DNA of 10,963 bases from DATGIQ01 sp035295665 (GCA_035295665.1 DATGIQ010000396.1:1-10963); one strand, 5' to 3'. Counted from the stretch's first letter, positions 1 to 6,810 are shown. Notes: a model not told the origin generated them from the sequence alone. Translations and numbers: made by a program.

Positions 1-267
1 ACGCTGGGCGCCTTCCTTGGCCACCGAGGGCCACCAGGAAAAACGCCCCTTGGAAAGTCGCTTGTGACAAAGCCAAAAGCCTTGGCCGTCGTACATGAGC
101 GCCTTGAGCGCCGTCCGTCTGCGATTACGGAAGACGAACACGGCACCAGTGAAAGGATCTTGCTGAAGTGTTTCCTGGCAGAGCCGCGCCAGGCCATCAA
201 TCGTTGGCGCTTCATGGTAACCTCGGCTGTAGGGTGAGTGAGAATCGTTTGCCTTGCAGCAGCGCTT
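1..267 (-). pseudogene. tnpB: IS66-family TnpB (Orf2) fragment, 3' end outside window
   Basis: IS66 TnpB is an accessory protein needed for transposition of IS66 elements. Read on the minus strand, the frame contains IDGLARLCQETLQQDPFTG, then FVFRNRRRTALKALMYDG and the WLCHKRLSKGRFSWW block. These are the typical TnpB segments in the right order. The frame is open from a TGA at 268-270 down to base 1, where it runs off the window. No ATG, GTG or TTG lies in frame before the conserved part, and the usual MRK/DMR-type N-terminus is missing, so the 5' end is probably damaged. No TnpC is adjacent inside the window; it would lie to the left. The family call is from motif recognition and is fairly sure. 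Whether the gene is functional cannot be seen, but the missing start argues against it. Confidence 0.7.
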
Positions 268-348
268 TCAATGCTTGGCGAGTTTTGTTGTTGTCCCGAA
301 CCAGATAGAGGCCGATCTCCGGATCGCGGGTGATGACCAGACGCTTTT
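212..348 (-). pseudogene. 3' part of an unknown reading frame cut by the ISL3-like insertion
   Basis: On the minus strand, directly outside the left end of the ISL3-like element, a frame reads KRLVITRDPEIGLYLVRDNN and then KTRQALKALLQGKRFSLTLQ before a TGA at 212-214. Its composition looks coding. It sits just upstream of the TnpB fragment and overlaps its frame, as IS66 Orf1 and Orf2 often do, but I do not recognise it as IS66 Orf1. If the insertion sequence and one copy of the CTTTT flank are removed in silico, the frame stays open into the region beyond the mazF stop near 1860-1890. The insertion may therefore have split one frame. No start codon was identified. Treat it as a possible remnant only. 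Confidence 0.3.
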
Positions 349-374
349 GGAGACTTTAGCAAAGTTAGTGCAGT
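349..374. repeat. Left terminal inverted repeat of the ISL3-like element
   Basis: These 26 bases begin GGAGACTTTAGC and are the exact reverse complement of 1833-1858. CTTTT at 344-348 abuts the repeat and is repeated beyond the right end, so the boundary is well defined. Confidence 0.9.
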
Positions 375-437
375 CGCTCTTGCTGCCGATTCGCATAAGA
401 GTAACTTCTGACGCCCCTTGCATCAGGAGGGCAGCCA

Positions 438-1842
438 ATGACTGGTCCAGGGGAATATGTCCCTGATATCACCGAGGGGATCACGCGTGTTGCAGACCTG
501 CCCAGGCCGCGCATCGAGCGGCACAGTCGCAACTGGCCGGCACGATCCTGCCCACGCTGTCGCCACCGCGCCGGCCGCTATGCCGTGGCCAGCCGTACCG
601 TCCATGACCTCGGTGACGCTCGGGCCGACCGCCCCGTTGATCTGGTGATCACGTTCTCCCGCCATCGCTGCCTTCACTGTGGCTGTTGCTTCGCCTGTGA
701 TCTTTCCGACCTGGCCTTGCCTTACTGCCGCTACACGTGTCGTGTCCAGCGACGGGCCGTCCGTCTCGTCGCCGAAGATGGCTTGCCCTACCAAGCTGCC
801 AGTTGGCACCTGTGGCGTGATCACCGCGTCTTTGTCCCCTACGCCACCATCCAGAACTGGGTGGAGGCCGCGGGGGGAAAAGACGCTGGAGACGCTGACG
901 ACTACCTACCTCGATGGTGCGCTGGCTGAGTTCTCCTGCTACCTGGCCATCGACGAGGTCTACGATGGTCCGTTCTGCATCCTTTCGGTCGTGGACAACC
1001 GCAGGTACAACCGACTGGCCTTTCGGGTTCTGGATCACGACCCGACGCAAGAAGACGTCCGCGCTTTCCTGAGTGAGTTCAAGGGCCAACTGGACAAACG
1101 GGTCCTGAGCGTGTGCGGGATCACCACGGACGGATCGTCGCTTTACCCCATCGTGCTCAAGGAGTTGTGGCCCGAGGCCCGCCACCAGATCTGCGCGTTT
1201 CACGTCCTCAAGGAGATCACCAAGGCGGTTCTGCACGCGCTGGCCAAACTCCGCAAGGAGATGACCGCCAAGATCCCCAAGCGACCACGTGGCCGGCCAC
1301 GTAACCAGCAACAAAGCCAGGCGTGGTTGATTGCCTGGCAGAAGCAGCAGGTGGCCGATCTGTTTGAACACCGCTACTTGTTCGTCCGCCACCACCTCAG
1401 CCCTGCCGAGCAGAAGCAGTTGCGGAAACTGACGTACGGGCGGCCGGAACTGCGAACGCTTCGCAAGATCATGGAAGCGGTGTACCGGCTGTTCGACCGC
1501 CGTTGCAAGACCCAGACAGCTTTGAAGAAACTCCGCAGACTGCGCAGGCGGGTGCGGCGATTCAAAAAACTGGGCAAGAGCCTGGACAAGCTGAAGAGCC
1601 CGACGCTGGAGAAGGCCCTGGAGTTCCTGAATGACAAGTTGCTGGGAGCGACGAGTAACGCGGTGGAGAGGTCCAACCGCCGCTTCCGCAAGGCGCAGAA
1701 CAGTATCGACAGCGTCAGGACCAAAGAGCATCTGGAGCAGCGCCTAGCGTTGGACATGCACCGCGAACAGCGTGCCCCCAAACGCCAGCAAACCATGAAG
1801 ACCCTGCATAGGGCTCGCTCCACACCCGATTCACTGCACTAA
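438..1842 (+). CDS. ISL3-like DDE transposase, split by a one-base frame shift
   Basis: This is the transposase of the surrounding insertion sequence; it would cut and join the element's ends. An AGGAGG ribosome-binding site (426-431) precedes the ATG at 438. The first frame (438-929) gives a zinc-finger region (CPRC at residues 38-41, CLHC at 78-81) and an HTH-like segment at about 104-142. From about 878 the homology continues one base later, in the frame ending at TAA 1840-1842. That part holds AIDEVYDG, GITTDGSSLYP, an ICAFHVLKEI block and SNAVERSNRRFRK, which supply candidate D, D and E catalytic residues, with a Lys/Arg-rich C-terminal half. Joining the frames gives about 467 aa. The shift point is a GGGGGGAAAA tract (872-881); removing one G restores one frame reading AAGEKTLETL. 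The cause may be a mutation, a sequencing error, or +1 (or -2) recoding. Confidence 0.75.
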
Positions 1843-1858
1843 CTTTGCTAAAGTCTCC
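1833..1858. repeat. Right terminal inverted repeat of the ISL3-like element
   Basis: This is the exact reverse complement of 349-374, ending GCTAAAGTCTCC, and is followed at once by CTTTT (1859-1863), the second copy of the putative target-site duplication. It contains the transposase stop codon. Confidence 0.9.
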
Positions 1859-1893
1859 CTTTTTATGATGTTTTCGGCTCCGTACTACCCCGG

Positions 1894-2220
1894 TCAGGCG
1901 GCAAGCCCCAGATGAATATGCATCGCCATGTCAATGGCCCGCATCTCTTCCGGGGACAGCAGCCCCAGGCGTGCGGTAAGCCGCTCCTTGCTCGCGGTCG
2001 TGATTTGGTCCGCCATTGCCTTTGATTCCCTGCCCTCGACGATGACCCTCGCCTCACAGGGATACAGTTTGCCGATGCTGCTGGACAGGGGCACCACCTG
2101 AACCCGGTTGGCGTGCTGGTTGGCGGTGTCGTTGCTGACAATGACCGCAGGTCGGGTCTTTCGCACTTTGCCGCCCGTGGTGGCCGCTAAGCTTACCCGC
2201 CAGACTTCACCGCGTTTCAT
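1894..2220 (-). CDS. mazF: MazF/PemK-type endoribonuclease toxin
   Basis: The predicted product is 108 aa, normal for the MazF/PemK family, whose members cut RNA at short sequences and stall growth when the paired antitoxin is lost. The start MKRGEVWRVSL is the family's usual N-terminus. KTRPAVIVSND at about 21-31 and ADQITTASKERL at about 70-81 match the two conserved blocks that carry the catalytic Arg and Ser/Thr. The ATG at 2220 was chosen over a longer frame because MKRGEVW is the canonical beginning and because it overlaps the antitoxin end by 14 bp, the usual coupling. The gene ends with TGA, 31 bp from the ISL3-like flank. The sequence looks intact. The RNA recognition sequence cannot be told from the window. 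Confidence 0.88.
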   Translation of the reverse strand: MKRGEVWRVSLAATTGGKVRKTRPAVIVSNDTANQHANRVQVVPLSSSIGKLYPCEARVIVEGRESKAMADQITTASKERLTARLGLLSPEEMRAIDMAMHIHLGLAA

Positions 2221-2437
2221 CGAGGCCATCGCCGACAAGAGGTTCGCACCATTCGTCCGCTTCGGCCTCGCGGGCTTCGTCGGCCGCCATCTCCGCATAC
2301 GCAGCGGCCAGGCTTTCTGGCAGAACCAGAGGCCGGGCCAAATCTTCGAGGAATTTCCCGATGTTACCCTTGCCGATGAGGGCGTGCAGGCCGTCATACA
2401 CCCGGTCGTCGATAGAAATGGTCAATTTTCTGGTCAT
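2207..2437 (-). CDS. mazE: Ribbon-helix-helix antitoxin of the MazF pair
   Basis: This 76-aa protein starts MTRKLTISIDDRVYDGLHAL, a short beta strand followed by helices as in ribbon-helix-helix DNA-binding antitoxins. Its second half is acidic (ADEAREAEADEW), the part expected to wrap around and block the toxin. It is immediately upstream of mazF on the same strand, and its TGA lies 14 bp inside the toxin gene. No strong ribosome-binding site is visible before the ATG at 2437. A palindrome 6 bp upstream suggests it represses its own operon, probably together with the toxin, as is known for MazEF. The symbol reflects its role; the fold is RHH, not the AbrB-type fold of E. coli MazE. Confidence 0.82.
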   Translation of the reverse strand: MTRKLTISIDDRVYDGLHALIGKGNIGKFLEDLARPLVLPESLAAAYAEMAADEAREAEADEWCEPLVGDGLDETR

Positions 2438-2443
2438 GGACGC

Positions 2444-2467
2444 TTCTACGTATGGTTATACGTAGAA
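2444..2467. promoter_or_regulatory. Palindromic operator upstream of the mazEF-type operon
   Basis: A perfect inverted repeat has 10-base arms (TTCTACGTAT and ATACGTAGAA) around GGTT. It lies 6 bp upstream of the antitoxin start, and the minus strand across its centre reads TATAAC, a possible -10 element. Ribbon-helix-helix antitoxins bind such palindromes to autoregulate. The repeat is seen; its role as operator is inferred. Confidence 0.65.
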
Positions 2468-2536
2468 AGTGCCACGGATCGCGCGCTTGTGTCAAATGGT
2501 TATTGCATGGAGAATTTCCCACCGGAACAGAGAGAG

Positions 2537-2557
2537 GCTAGCTGCTATTTCTCACCA
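2537..2557. repeat. Left inverted repeat region of the IS1380 element
   Basis: GCTAGC, three variable bases, then TATTTCTCACCA; it pairs with 4293-4313 at 18 of 21 positions. The outer GCTAGC probably includes the duplicated target bases CTAG. Confidence 0.7.
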
Positions 2558-4308
2558 CCCCTTTCATAGGCCGTGAGACGGCGGCGAAATGGCGACTGGT
2601 AAGGAGCTTGGCCCTTGCTGGCGCGCTCGGCCTGCGGATTCTCTGCCACGCTGAGCGTGTCGGAATCCGGCCTGGGACTTTTGCCCCGTTGTTCCATGCC
2701 TCGACCGCCTCTGCACGCGCACCGCGAACCCCGTGCTGAACCGCGCCGCCCTTTTTTTGCTACCGGGCTGCTCTCAACTTGTGCCCACGACCGCCGGGGA
2801 CACCCGTACGGCCAAGGTGGACAACATTTCCCAGACCCGCACGAATACCTCCCGCAACGGGTACGCCTCCGACAACGATACCGCCACCCGGCGGACGCTG
2901 ACTCGGATCACCGCGCCGAGCTTCAACAGCCGAACTCGGATGGTATCGCACTGGGCCTGTGCCAACTCCGTCTGCGCCAGACCATGCTCCCGCGGCGCCC
3001 GCAGCAGCACGTACGCCACCGTCGCCAGGCAGAGACGCACCTGGTTGGCACGCATCGTCTGGCAGCTCACCCGATTGGCAAACAGCATCAATTGCTGCTC
3101 CTTGATGCGGTTCTCCATGTCGCCCCGCGCGCAATACTCCTGCTCATACAGCGCCTGCCCCGCGTACGCTGAGGCCGTCAACGACGAAACCACGAACCGC
3201 GGATTGGATCCTTTGGGCAGATGCTCGGCCTTGCCGACCACCCGCCGCTCCCGGCTCTAACTGTCGAGGGTGCGGTAGGCGAACTCATGGAAGATCCGCG
3301 CTGCTTGTCCGGTCTGGCTGAACTGCTGACGCGCCTGCGCCAGGGCCGGCTCCAGCTCGCGCAGCAGCCGCGGGTTTTTCGCCAGTCCGAAGAGGAAATC
3401 GACGCCGTGGCTCTCGCACTAGTGCATCAGATGGTCCCGACAAAAACCGCTGTCGCCCCGCACCAGGATCGCCACCCCCGGCCAGCACTCCCGCAACCGG
3501 GTGACGATGCGCGCCAGGTGTTTGAGGACGCCGGCCGCGTTGTCGATGTTGGACGGTCGCAGTAAGGCCAGCAGCGGATGATCGCCACAGAAGATGTACA
3601 ACGGCAGATAGCAATAGGCGTCATAGTAGCCGTGGAAGAAGCGGCCCAACTGATGGCCGTGCAGGATGAAGTCCGTCGAGTCCAGGTCGAGGACGAGGCG
3701 CTGGGGCGGGATCACGTGCTGCTGGACGAAGGCTTCCACGAGGAAGCGTTGCATGGCATCGAGGTGGGCGACGATCTTTTTGTAGCGACTGTGGGCGTTG
3801 GCCCGGACGGGCGTGAGTTCGAGGCGGTTGAGCGTGCTCTTGCCGGCCAGGGCTTTGCCCTGGTCGCGGGCACGAGCGCGCTGGGCGCCGGTGGGGTCGG
3901 GCTTATCGACGAGGACAGCAAGCAAGGGATCGTGACGGAGGCGGTCGTGGTCGTTGAGGTCGCCGTAGCCGAGGCACAAGGCGAAGATGCGCTGCTTGAG
4001 GAGGTCGGGGAGGGAGTGCTCGACGCGATCCGGGTCGCGGTGATCGGTGAAGCAGCGGGCGAACTGATCGATAAAGTGGAACTTGGCTTCGATCTCGCGG
4101 AGAAGGAGTCCGCCGGCGTCGGAGGTGACCGATCCGCCGTCGAAGTGGGCGACGACGGCCCGGGAGCCGAGGTCTTGGAAGACGAGTGCGGGTGCGTTAC
4201 AGTGTGTCATGGCGCGGTGATCTCCAGGGTCGGCAGCAAGGGTTTGTCGCTATTCCCTTTATGCCAGCTGCGAGACCATCGCGCCAGTCTCTTGGTGAGA
4301 AATATGGG
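2542..4308 (-). mobile_element. IS1380-family insertion sequence
   Basis: The ends carry imperfect inverted repeats sharing TATTTCTCACCA (left 2546-2557; right as reverse complement 4293-4304), with three mismatching bases outside this core. Both outer ends then show GCTAGC (2537-2542 and 4308-4313). The 4-bp CTAG inside them (2538-2541 and 4309-4312) is a plausible target-site duplication, the size made by IS1380 elements. The exact edge could shift by a base or two. The element is about 1.77 kb, usual for the family, and contains one full-length transposase frame read on the minus strand. Bases 2558-2773, downstream of the transposase, hold no convincing gene. Mobility is doubtful because the transposase carries two internal amber codons. 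Confidence 0.75.
2774..4210 (-). pseudogene. IS1380-family transposase, full length with two in-frame amber codons
   Basis: The frame from ATG 4210 to the stop at 2774 is 478 codons long, the usual size for IS1380 transposases. Visible blocks are FDGGSVTSDAGGLLLREI (23-40), LVLDLDSTD (172-180, first catalytic Asp), RGDSGFC (251-257, second Asp), RERRVVGKAEHLPKGSNPRF after residue 319, and YCARGDMENRIKEQQ near the third acidic position. Two TAG codons interrupt it, at codon 264 (3419-3421) and codon 318 (3257-3259). The contexts are LMH-stop-CESHGV and LDS-stop-SRERR. IS1380 relatives have Trp at both places, so each is explained by one TGG-to-TAG change. No frameshift is present. As written it would give a 263-aa truncated product, so it is called a pseudogene, but decay is otherwise slight. 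Confidence 0.82.
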
Positions 4309-4313
4309 CTAGC
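4293..4313. repeat. Right inverted repeat region of the IS1380 element
   Basis: TGGTGAGAAATA, three variable bases, then GCTAGC; it is the imperfect reverse complement of 2537-2557. It lies about 80 bp upstream of the transposase start, so it may also hold part of the transposase promoter. Confidence 0.7.
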
Positions 4314-4320
4314 CGGGGGG

Positions 4321-4348
4321 CCGGGGGGACGGCAATGAGTGCCCCCGG
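4321..4348 (-). terminator. Hairpin downstream of the abiE operon
   Basis: CCGGGGG (4321-4327) pairs with CCCCCGG (4342-4348) around a 14-base loop, 65 bp beyond the abiEii stop. There is no T-tract on the minus strand, so it is a weak terminator candidate and could be only a GC-rich hairpin between abiEii and the IS1380 element. Confidence 0.3.
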
Positions 4349-4413
4349 TCGCCGGCACGGAGGCGGCGAAATCCTGCACGGACGCTGCCAGAAGCCATCG
4401 GGGCGCGATGCAG

Positions 4414-5430
4414 CTATCCACCTCCAGCTTGGTTGATGCGGCGTTCGAGGTCCGCCAGTGTCGCAAGTACGTCGTCGAAGGATGCCGGCTCAGAGAGGTA
4501 CATGTCCCGCATCGCCTGGTAATCACGCCGCAGCGCAGGCAGACGCGCTTCTGGTGGGACGAGGCGAAATGTTCCCGGCTTCGCCTTGCCGTAGTTCGCC
4601 CACGAACTGCCAAAGAACTGTCCCTTCCACGCTACAACCCGGTCCCGCAGTTCATGAAGGTCGATTGCCTTCGCTGCGGTTGGATGGCGGGCCAGTGCCG
4701 CCGTGTCCGCGTAGTGGCGGGAGAACTTGTCAGGCATCGGCTTCTCCGCTGGCCTGTGGTACTCCGTATGGAGGATCGTGGCCTTCTCCCAGAAGCTCCG
4801 CTCGACTTCCAGGGCAACGACCTCGCATTGCCAGTCGGGAAATGCCTCGGGGAGAACATCGGCAAGCCAGGGCCGCACTCCGTGGCGGCCGACGGGCTGC
4901 TGGTCCGTGAGCGAGCCGAATTCCAGCTTCACCGCGCGTTTGAGGTAGTCGAACCCTGCGGGCTGCGACGACGGGTAATGAAAGAGGAGGACCGGCGAGT
5001 GGGTGTAGGGGTCGGTCAGAAACTCGAACCACCCGCCATCTCGCTTCCCGAGCACTGCCTCGGCGGCCACTTCCAGGGCGGCCGCGATCTGCGTCTTCAC
5101 CGCCCGCGCGCACGCGGCCTCCGCTCGCGTCATCCACTTATTGGCCTGGTTCCGGCTCGTTCCGGCCTCCGGTAATCTCAGGAACTCCGGCGACAGCGAC
5201 AGATCGATGTCCTCCGAAAACCGCTCGATGACGCCGAACACCTTTGACAGCGACGTACCGCCTTTGAACACGAGGTTGCCTGCGAACTGCGACTCGAACA
5301 GCATGCCCAGGAGCCAGCACACCCAGAAATCCTTTTCCAGCAGCACCGAGGATACGTTCCGCCGGGTCGCTGCTTGCTCGATGTACAGACGGCGCTCGTC
5401 GGCAGGCAGGTCGAGGAAGCCCAGCCTCAT
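4414..5430 (-). CDS. abiEii: AbiEii-type nucleotidyltransferase toxin (type IV TA)
   Basis: The product is 338 aa and belongs to the AbiEii (DUF1814) family of DNA polymerase beta-like nucleotidyltransferases. These toxins arrest growth and in some cases abort phage infection; some relatives add nucleotides to tRNA. The family motifs are in order: FKGGTSLSKV at 55-64, SEDIDLSL at 72-79 with the two metal-binding Asp residues (74 and 76), KLEFG at 168-172, ERSFWEKATILH at 210-221, and RHYADTAAL at 238-246. All expected active-site residues appear present, so the gene looks intact. Its ATG overlaps the abiEi stop as ATGA (5427-5430), which indicates translational coupling. It ends with TAG about 100 bp from the IS1380 element. 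The family call is firm; the cellular target is not visible. Confidence 0.92.
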   Translation of the reverse strand: MRLGFLDLPADERRLYIEQAATRRNVSSVLLEKDFWVCWLLGMLFESQFAGNLVFKGGTSLSKVFGVIERFSEDIDLSLSPEFLRLPEAGTSRNQANKWMTRAEAACARAVKTQIAAALEVAAEAVLGKRDGGWFEFLTDPYTHSPVLLFHYPSSQPAGFDYLKRAVKLEFGSLTDQQPVGRHGVRPWLADVLPEAFPDWQCEVVALEVERSFWEKATILHTEYHRPAEKPMPDKFSRHYADTAALARHPTAAKAIDLHELRDRVVAWKGQFFGSSWANYGKAKPGTFRLVPPEARLPALRRDYQAMRDMYLSEPASFDDVLATLADLERRINQAGGG

Positions 5431-6050
5431 GCGTTCTCCTCGGCCAGCTCCCGGAAGATCGGGTGCATCCAGGCCGGGGCCAGCTTGAGATCCTTGATGA
5501 GTTCGCGCCGCTTGTCGGCCGGGAGTGTGCGCTTCAGGTGCTCGCGCCGCTCGGGGGTTACATGCTCCTGGCCCAACTCCCGGAGGGCTTGGATCAGAAG
5601 ACCGCTCAGCCGCCCGGCAGCTGCCATATTCCGCGCAGTGGTCCGCCTGAGCTGGATGGTCGTCGGGCCGATTTTTACTGTCCGGCTCGGACCGTCTGTC
5701 AGGAACACCGCCTTGGCCGGAACTTGCTCGGAAAGACCCAGGGCGTTCGCCGCGTACGCTCCGGTGGGTTGCAGGCGGGTGCGGTCGCGGCCTGCCAGGG
5801 CCCGGGCCACGGTGTCGGCGGACGGGGAGAGCGGTCCCAGCACCGGGTGGTGCTTCGGGAAGTCGTAGAGCCCGCGGGCGAGGCGGCGAATCGTCCCCTT
5901 GCGGGCGAGGCGGTGGAGGGCGATGCCGATGGCCTGGCGGCTGCCAGTGGCCAGGAAGTCAGCCGGAACGAAGACAGAGCCGCGGCCGCGGCTCTTGATC
6001 TTCGCAAGTATTCTTGAATCAATGGATTGCGGTGATTTACTTCTGGCCAT
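5427..6050 (-). CDS. abiEi: AbiEi-type antitoxin / autorepressor (DUF6088-like)
   Basis: The product is 207 aa. The N-terminal part (about 10-63) is a winged helix-turn-helix ending in LHRLARKGTIRRLARGLYDF, typical of AbiEi/DUF6088 antitoxins. The middle RLQPTGAYAANALGLSEQVP and FLTDGPSRTVKIG segments, followed by RRTTARNM, are also characteristic. In the type IV AbiE system this protein represses the operon by binding promoter inverted repeats and counteracts the toxin without direct contact being required. It is upstream of and overlaps abiEii by 4 bp. No good ribosome-binding site precedes ATG 6050, so translation may begin on a very short leader. An inverted repeat covering the start (6049-6086) fits autorepression. 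Confidence 0.88.
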   Translation of the reverse strand: MARSKSPQSIDSRILAKIKSRGRGSVFVPADFLATGSRQAIGIALHRLARKGTIRRLARGLYDFPKHHPVLGPLSPSADTVARALAGRDRTRLQPTGAYAANALGLSEQVPAKAVFLTDGPSRTVKIGPTTIQLRRTTARNMAAAGRLSGLLIQALRELGQEHVTPERREHLKRTLPADKRRELIKDLKLAPAWMHPIFRELAEENA

Positions 6051-6086
6051 AATGTAACGAATTCTAGTCAGTTTTTATTACATAAT
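6049..6086 (-). promoter_or_regulatory. Inverted repeat / candidate operator of the abiE operon
   Basis: ATAATGTAA (6049-6057) and TTACATAAT (6078-6086) form an inverted repeat matching at 8 of 9 positions, with a 20-bp AT-rich spacer. It overlaps the abiEi start codon and sits in the only AT-rich patch nearby, so it is a plausible promoter plus AbiEi-binding site. Binding is inferred from the known behaviour of AbiEi proteins. Confidence 0.5.
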
Positions 6087-6233
6087 CAAGGGCTATCGGA
6101 GCGGGTGCCGGACCCCAGGTGGCGACCAACCGGAAAGAGGGGGGGTAGGGGCGGTTCCCTCCCTTGGATGACGTGCAGGCACGCCTTGAGGAATTGCGGC
6201 CGCTGCTCTAACCGTTCTCGAATGGCCGATGGC

Positions 6234-6755
6234 TTACGCGGTGGCGCGCCGCCAGGCGGCAACTGCCCGGTCGTAAGTATCCTTGACCCGCAGGAAACCG
6301 TCGTGGGTGCCGCCCTGGTCGGGGTGATGTCGCTTCGCCAGGAACAGGAAGGCACGCTTGGCGGCCCTGGCGTTTTCTTCCGTGGGGTAGCGGCGCAACC
6401 TCTCGAAGGTCTGCCAGTAGACCTGTTCTTCCGCTACCTGCTCGCGCTTGCGGCGTTCGGCTTCGGCGCGAGCCAGCAGCTGGGTGTGCTCGGTGATGAT
6501 CCAGAAACGGAACTGGTCCGCTCCGTATGCCGAGAAGAGCCGGCCGTCGCCGTCGCGCAGTGCCTGGTCGTTTAGCGCCGCGTCCTCGGCGGGCAGCTCG
6601 CCCCAGTCACCGCTGGCGTGCCGGGCAAGGGCACGATAGTAGTCGTCGGGTGGGATCGTGTGCAGCGCGTTGGTGGTGATGACGACCTGGCCGAGCGGGA
6701 ACGCCGGCTTGCCACCGGGGGCAATGGTGACGAGGTGAAATCCTTCGAGAGTCAT
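6234..6755 (-). CDS. Accessory protein: SGDWG-family N-terminus fused to a J-domain-like C-terminus
   Basis: The product is 173 aa. An AAAGGA ribosome-binding site lies 7 bases before ATG 6755. The first half contains FPLGQVVITTNAL, then RHASGDWGELPAED (45-58) and FWIITEH (84-90). This is the pattern of a short plasmid or integrative-element protein family of unknown function, which normally ends soon after the WIITE segment. Here a charged helix (about 92-112) leads into residues 125-170, with AKRHHPDQGG (HPD at 144-146) and FLRVKDTYDRAV. That matches helices II and III of a J-domain, the part that stimulates Hsp70/DnaK ATPase. The fusion is unusual. It follows the 85-aa gene on the same strand after a 55-bp gap with a strong hairpin. 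Possible roles are recruiting DnaK to a plasmid or replication protein; this is speculation. Confidence 0.72.
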   Translation of the reverse strand: MTLEGFHLVTIAPGGKPAFPLGQVVITTNALHTIPPDDYYRALARHASGDWGELPAEDAALNDQALRDGDGRLFSAYGADQFRFWIITEHTQLLARAEAERRKREQVAEEQVYWQTFERLRRYPTEENARAAKRAFLFLAKRHHPDQGGTHDGFLRVKDTYDRAVAAWRRATA

Positions 6756-6779
6756 ACGTGATTCCTTTCATTCATAAAG

Positions 6780-6803
6780 GGGCGGCCCGTTGCCGGACCG
6801 CCC
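6780..6803 (-). terminator. Very stable GNRA-loop hairpin between the two small accessory genes
   Basis: On the minus strand GGGCGGTCCG and CGGGCCGCCC pair over 10 positions, including one G-U pair, closed by a GCAA tetraloop. It lies 8 bp after the stop of the 85-aa gene and is followed by CTTTATG. The T-run is short, so it may act as a partial terminator or an mRNA-stabilising element that sets the ratio of the two genes. Confidence 0.5.
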
Positions 6804-6810
6804 GGTTGCG

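Larger units (their letters stand above)
349..1858 (+). mobile_element. ISL3-like insertion sequence with intact ends
   Basis: The element is bounded by 26-bp perfect terminal inverted repeats at 349-374 and 1833-1858, both starting GGAGACTTTAGCAAAG when read inward. CTTTT stands immediately outside each end (344-348 and 1859-1863), which looks like a 5-bp target-site duplication. The single transposase gene fills most of the element, and its stop codon lies inside the right repeat, a compact layout common in insertion sequences. The transposase has an N-terminal cysteine-pair zinc finger and HTH followed by a DDE domain, as in ISL3. However, ISL3 elements usually make an 8-bp duplication, so the family label is tentative. 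It sits between the IS66 remnant and mazF. Confidence 0.85.

Noticed and set aside
649..1731. 360-codon open frame on the minus strand
   Set aside because: It lies antisense to the transposase and has Leu/Gln/Arg-rich, low-information composition with no recognisable domain; it is a shadow of GC-rich coding DNA.
2108..2569. 153-codon plus-strand frame across mazF and its antitoxin
   Set aside because: The minus strand there encodes two recognisable overlapping genes, and the plus frame has no domain or ribosome-binding site.
3257..3421. UAG reassigned to Trp genome-wide
   Set aside because: abiEii appears to end properly with TAG at its normal length, so TAG works as a stop in this window; a local mutation or rare readthrough is more likely.
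3578..4312. 244-codon open frame on the plus strand, rich in Val, Glu and Gly
   Set aside because: It is exactly antisense to the IS1380 transposase, extends into the element end, and has the biased composition expected of a shadow frame.
5463..6017. 184-codon plus-strand frame over abiEi
   Set aside because: Antisense to a clearly recognised antitoxin gene; no independent support.
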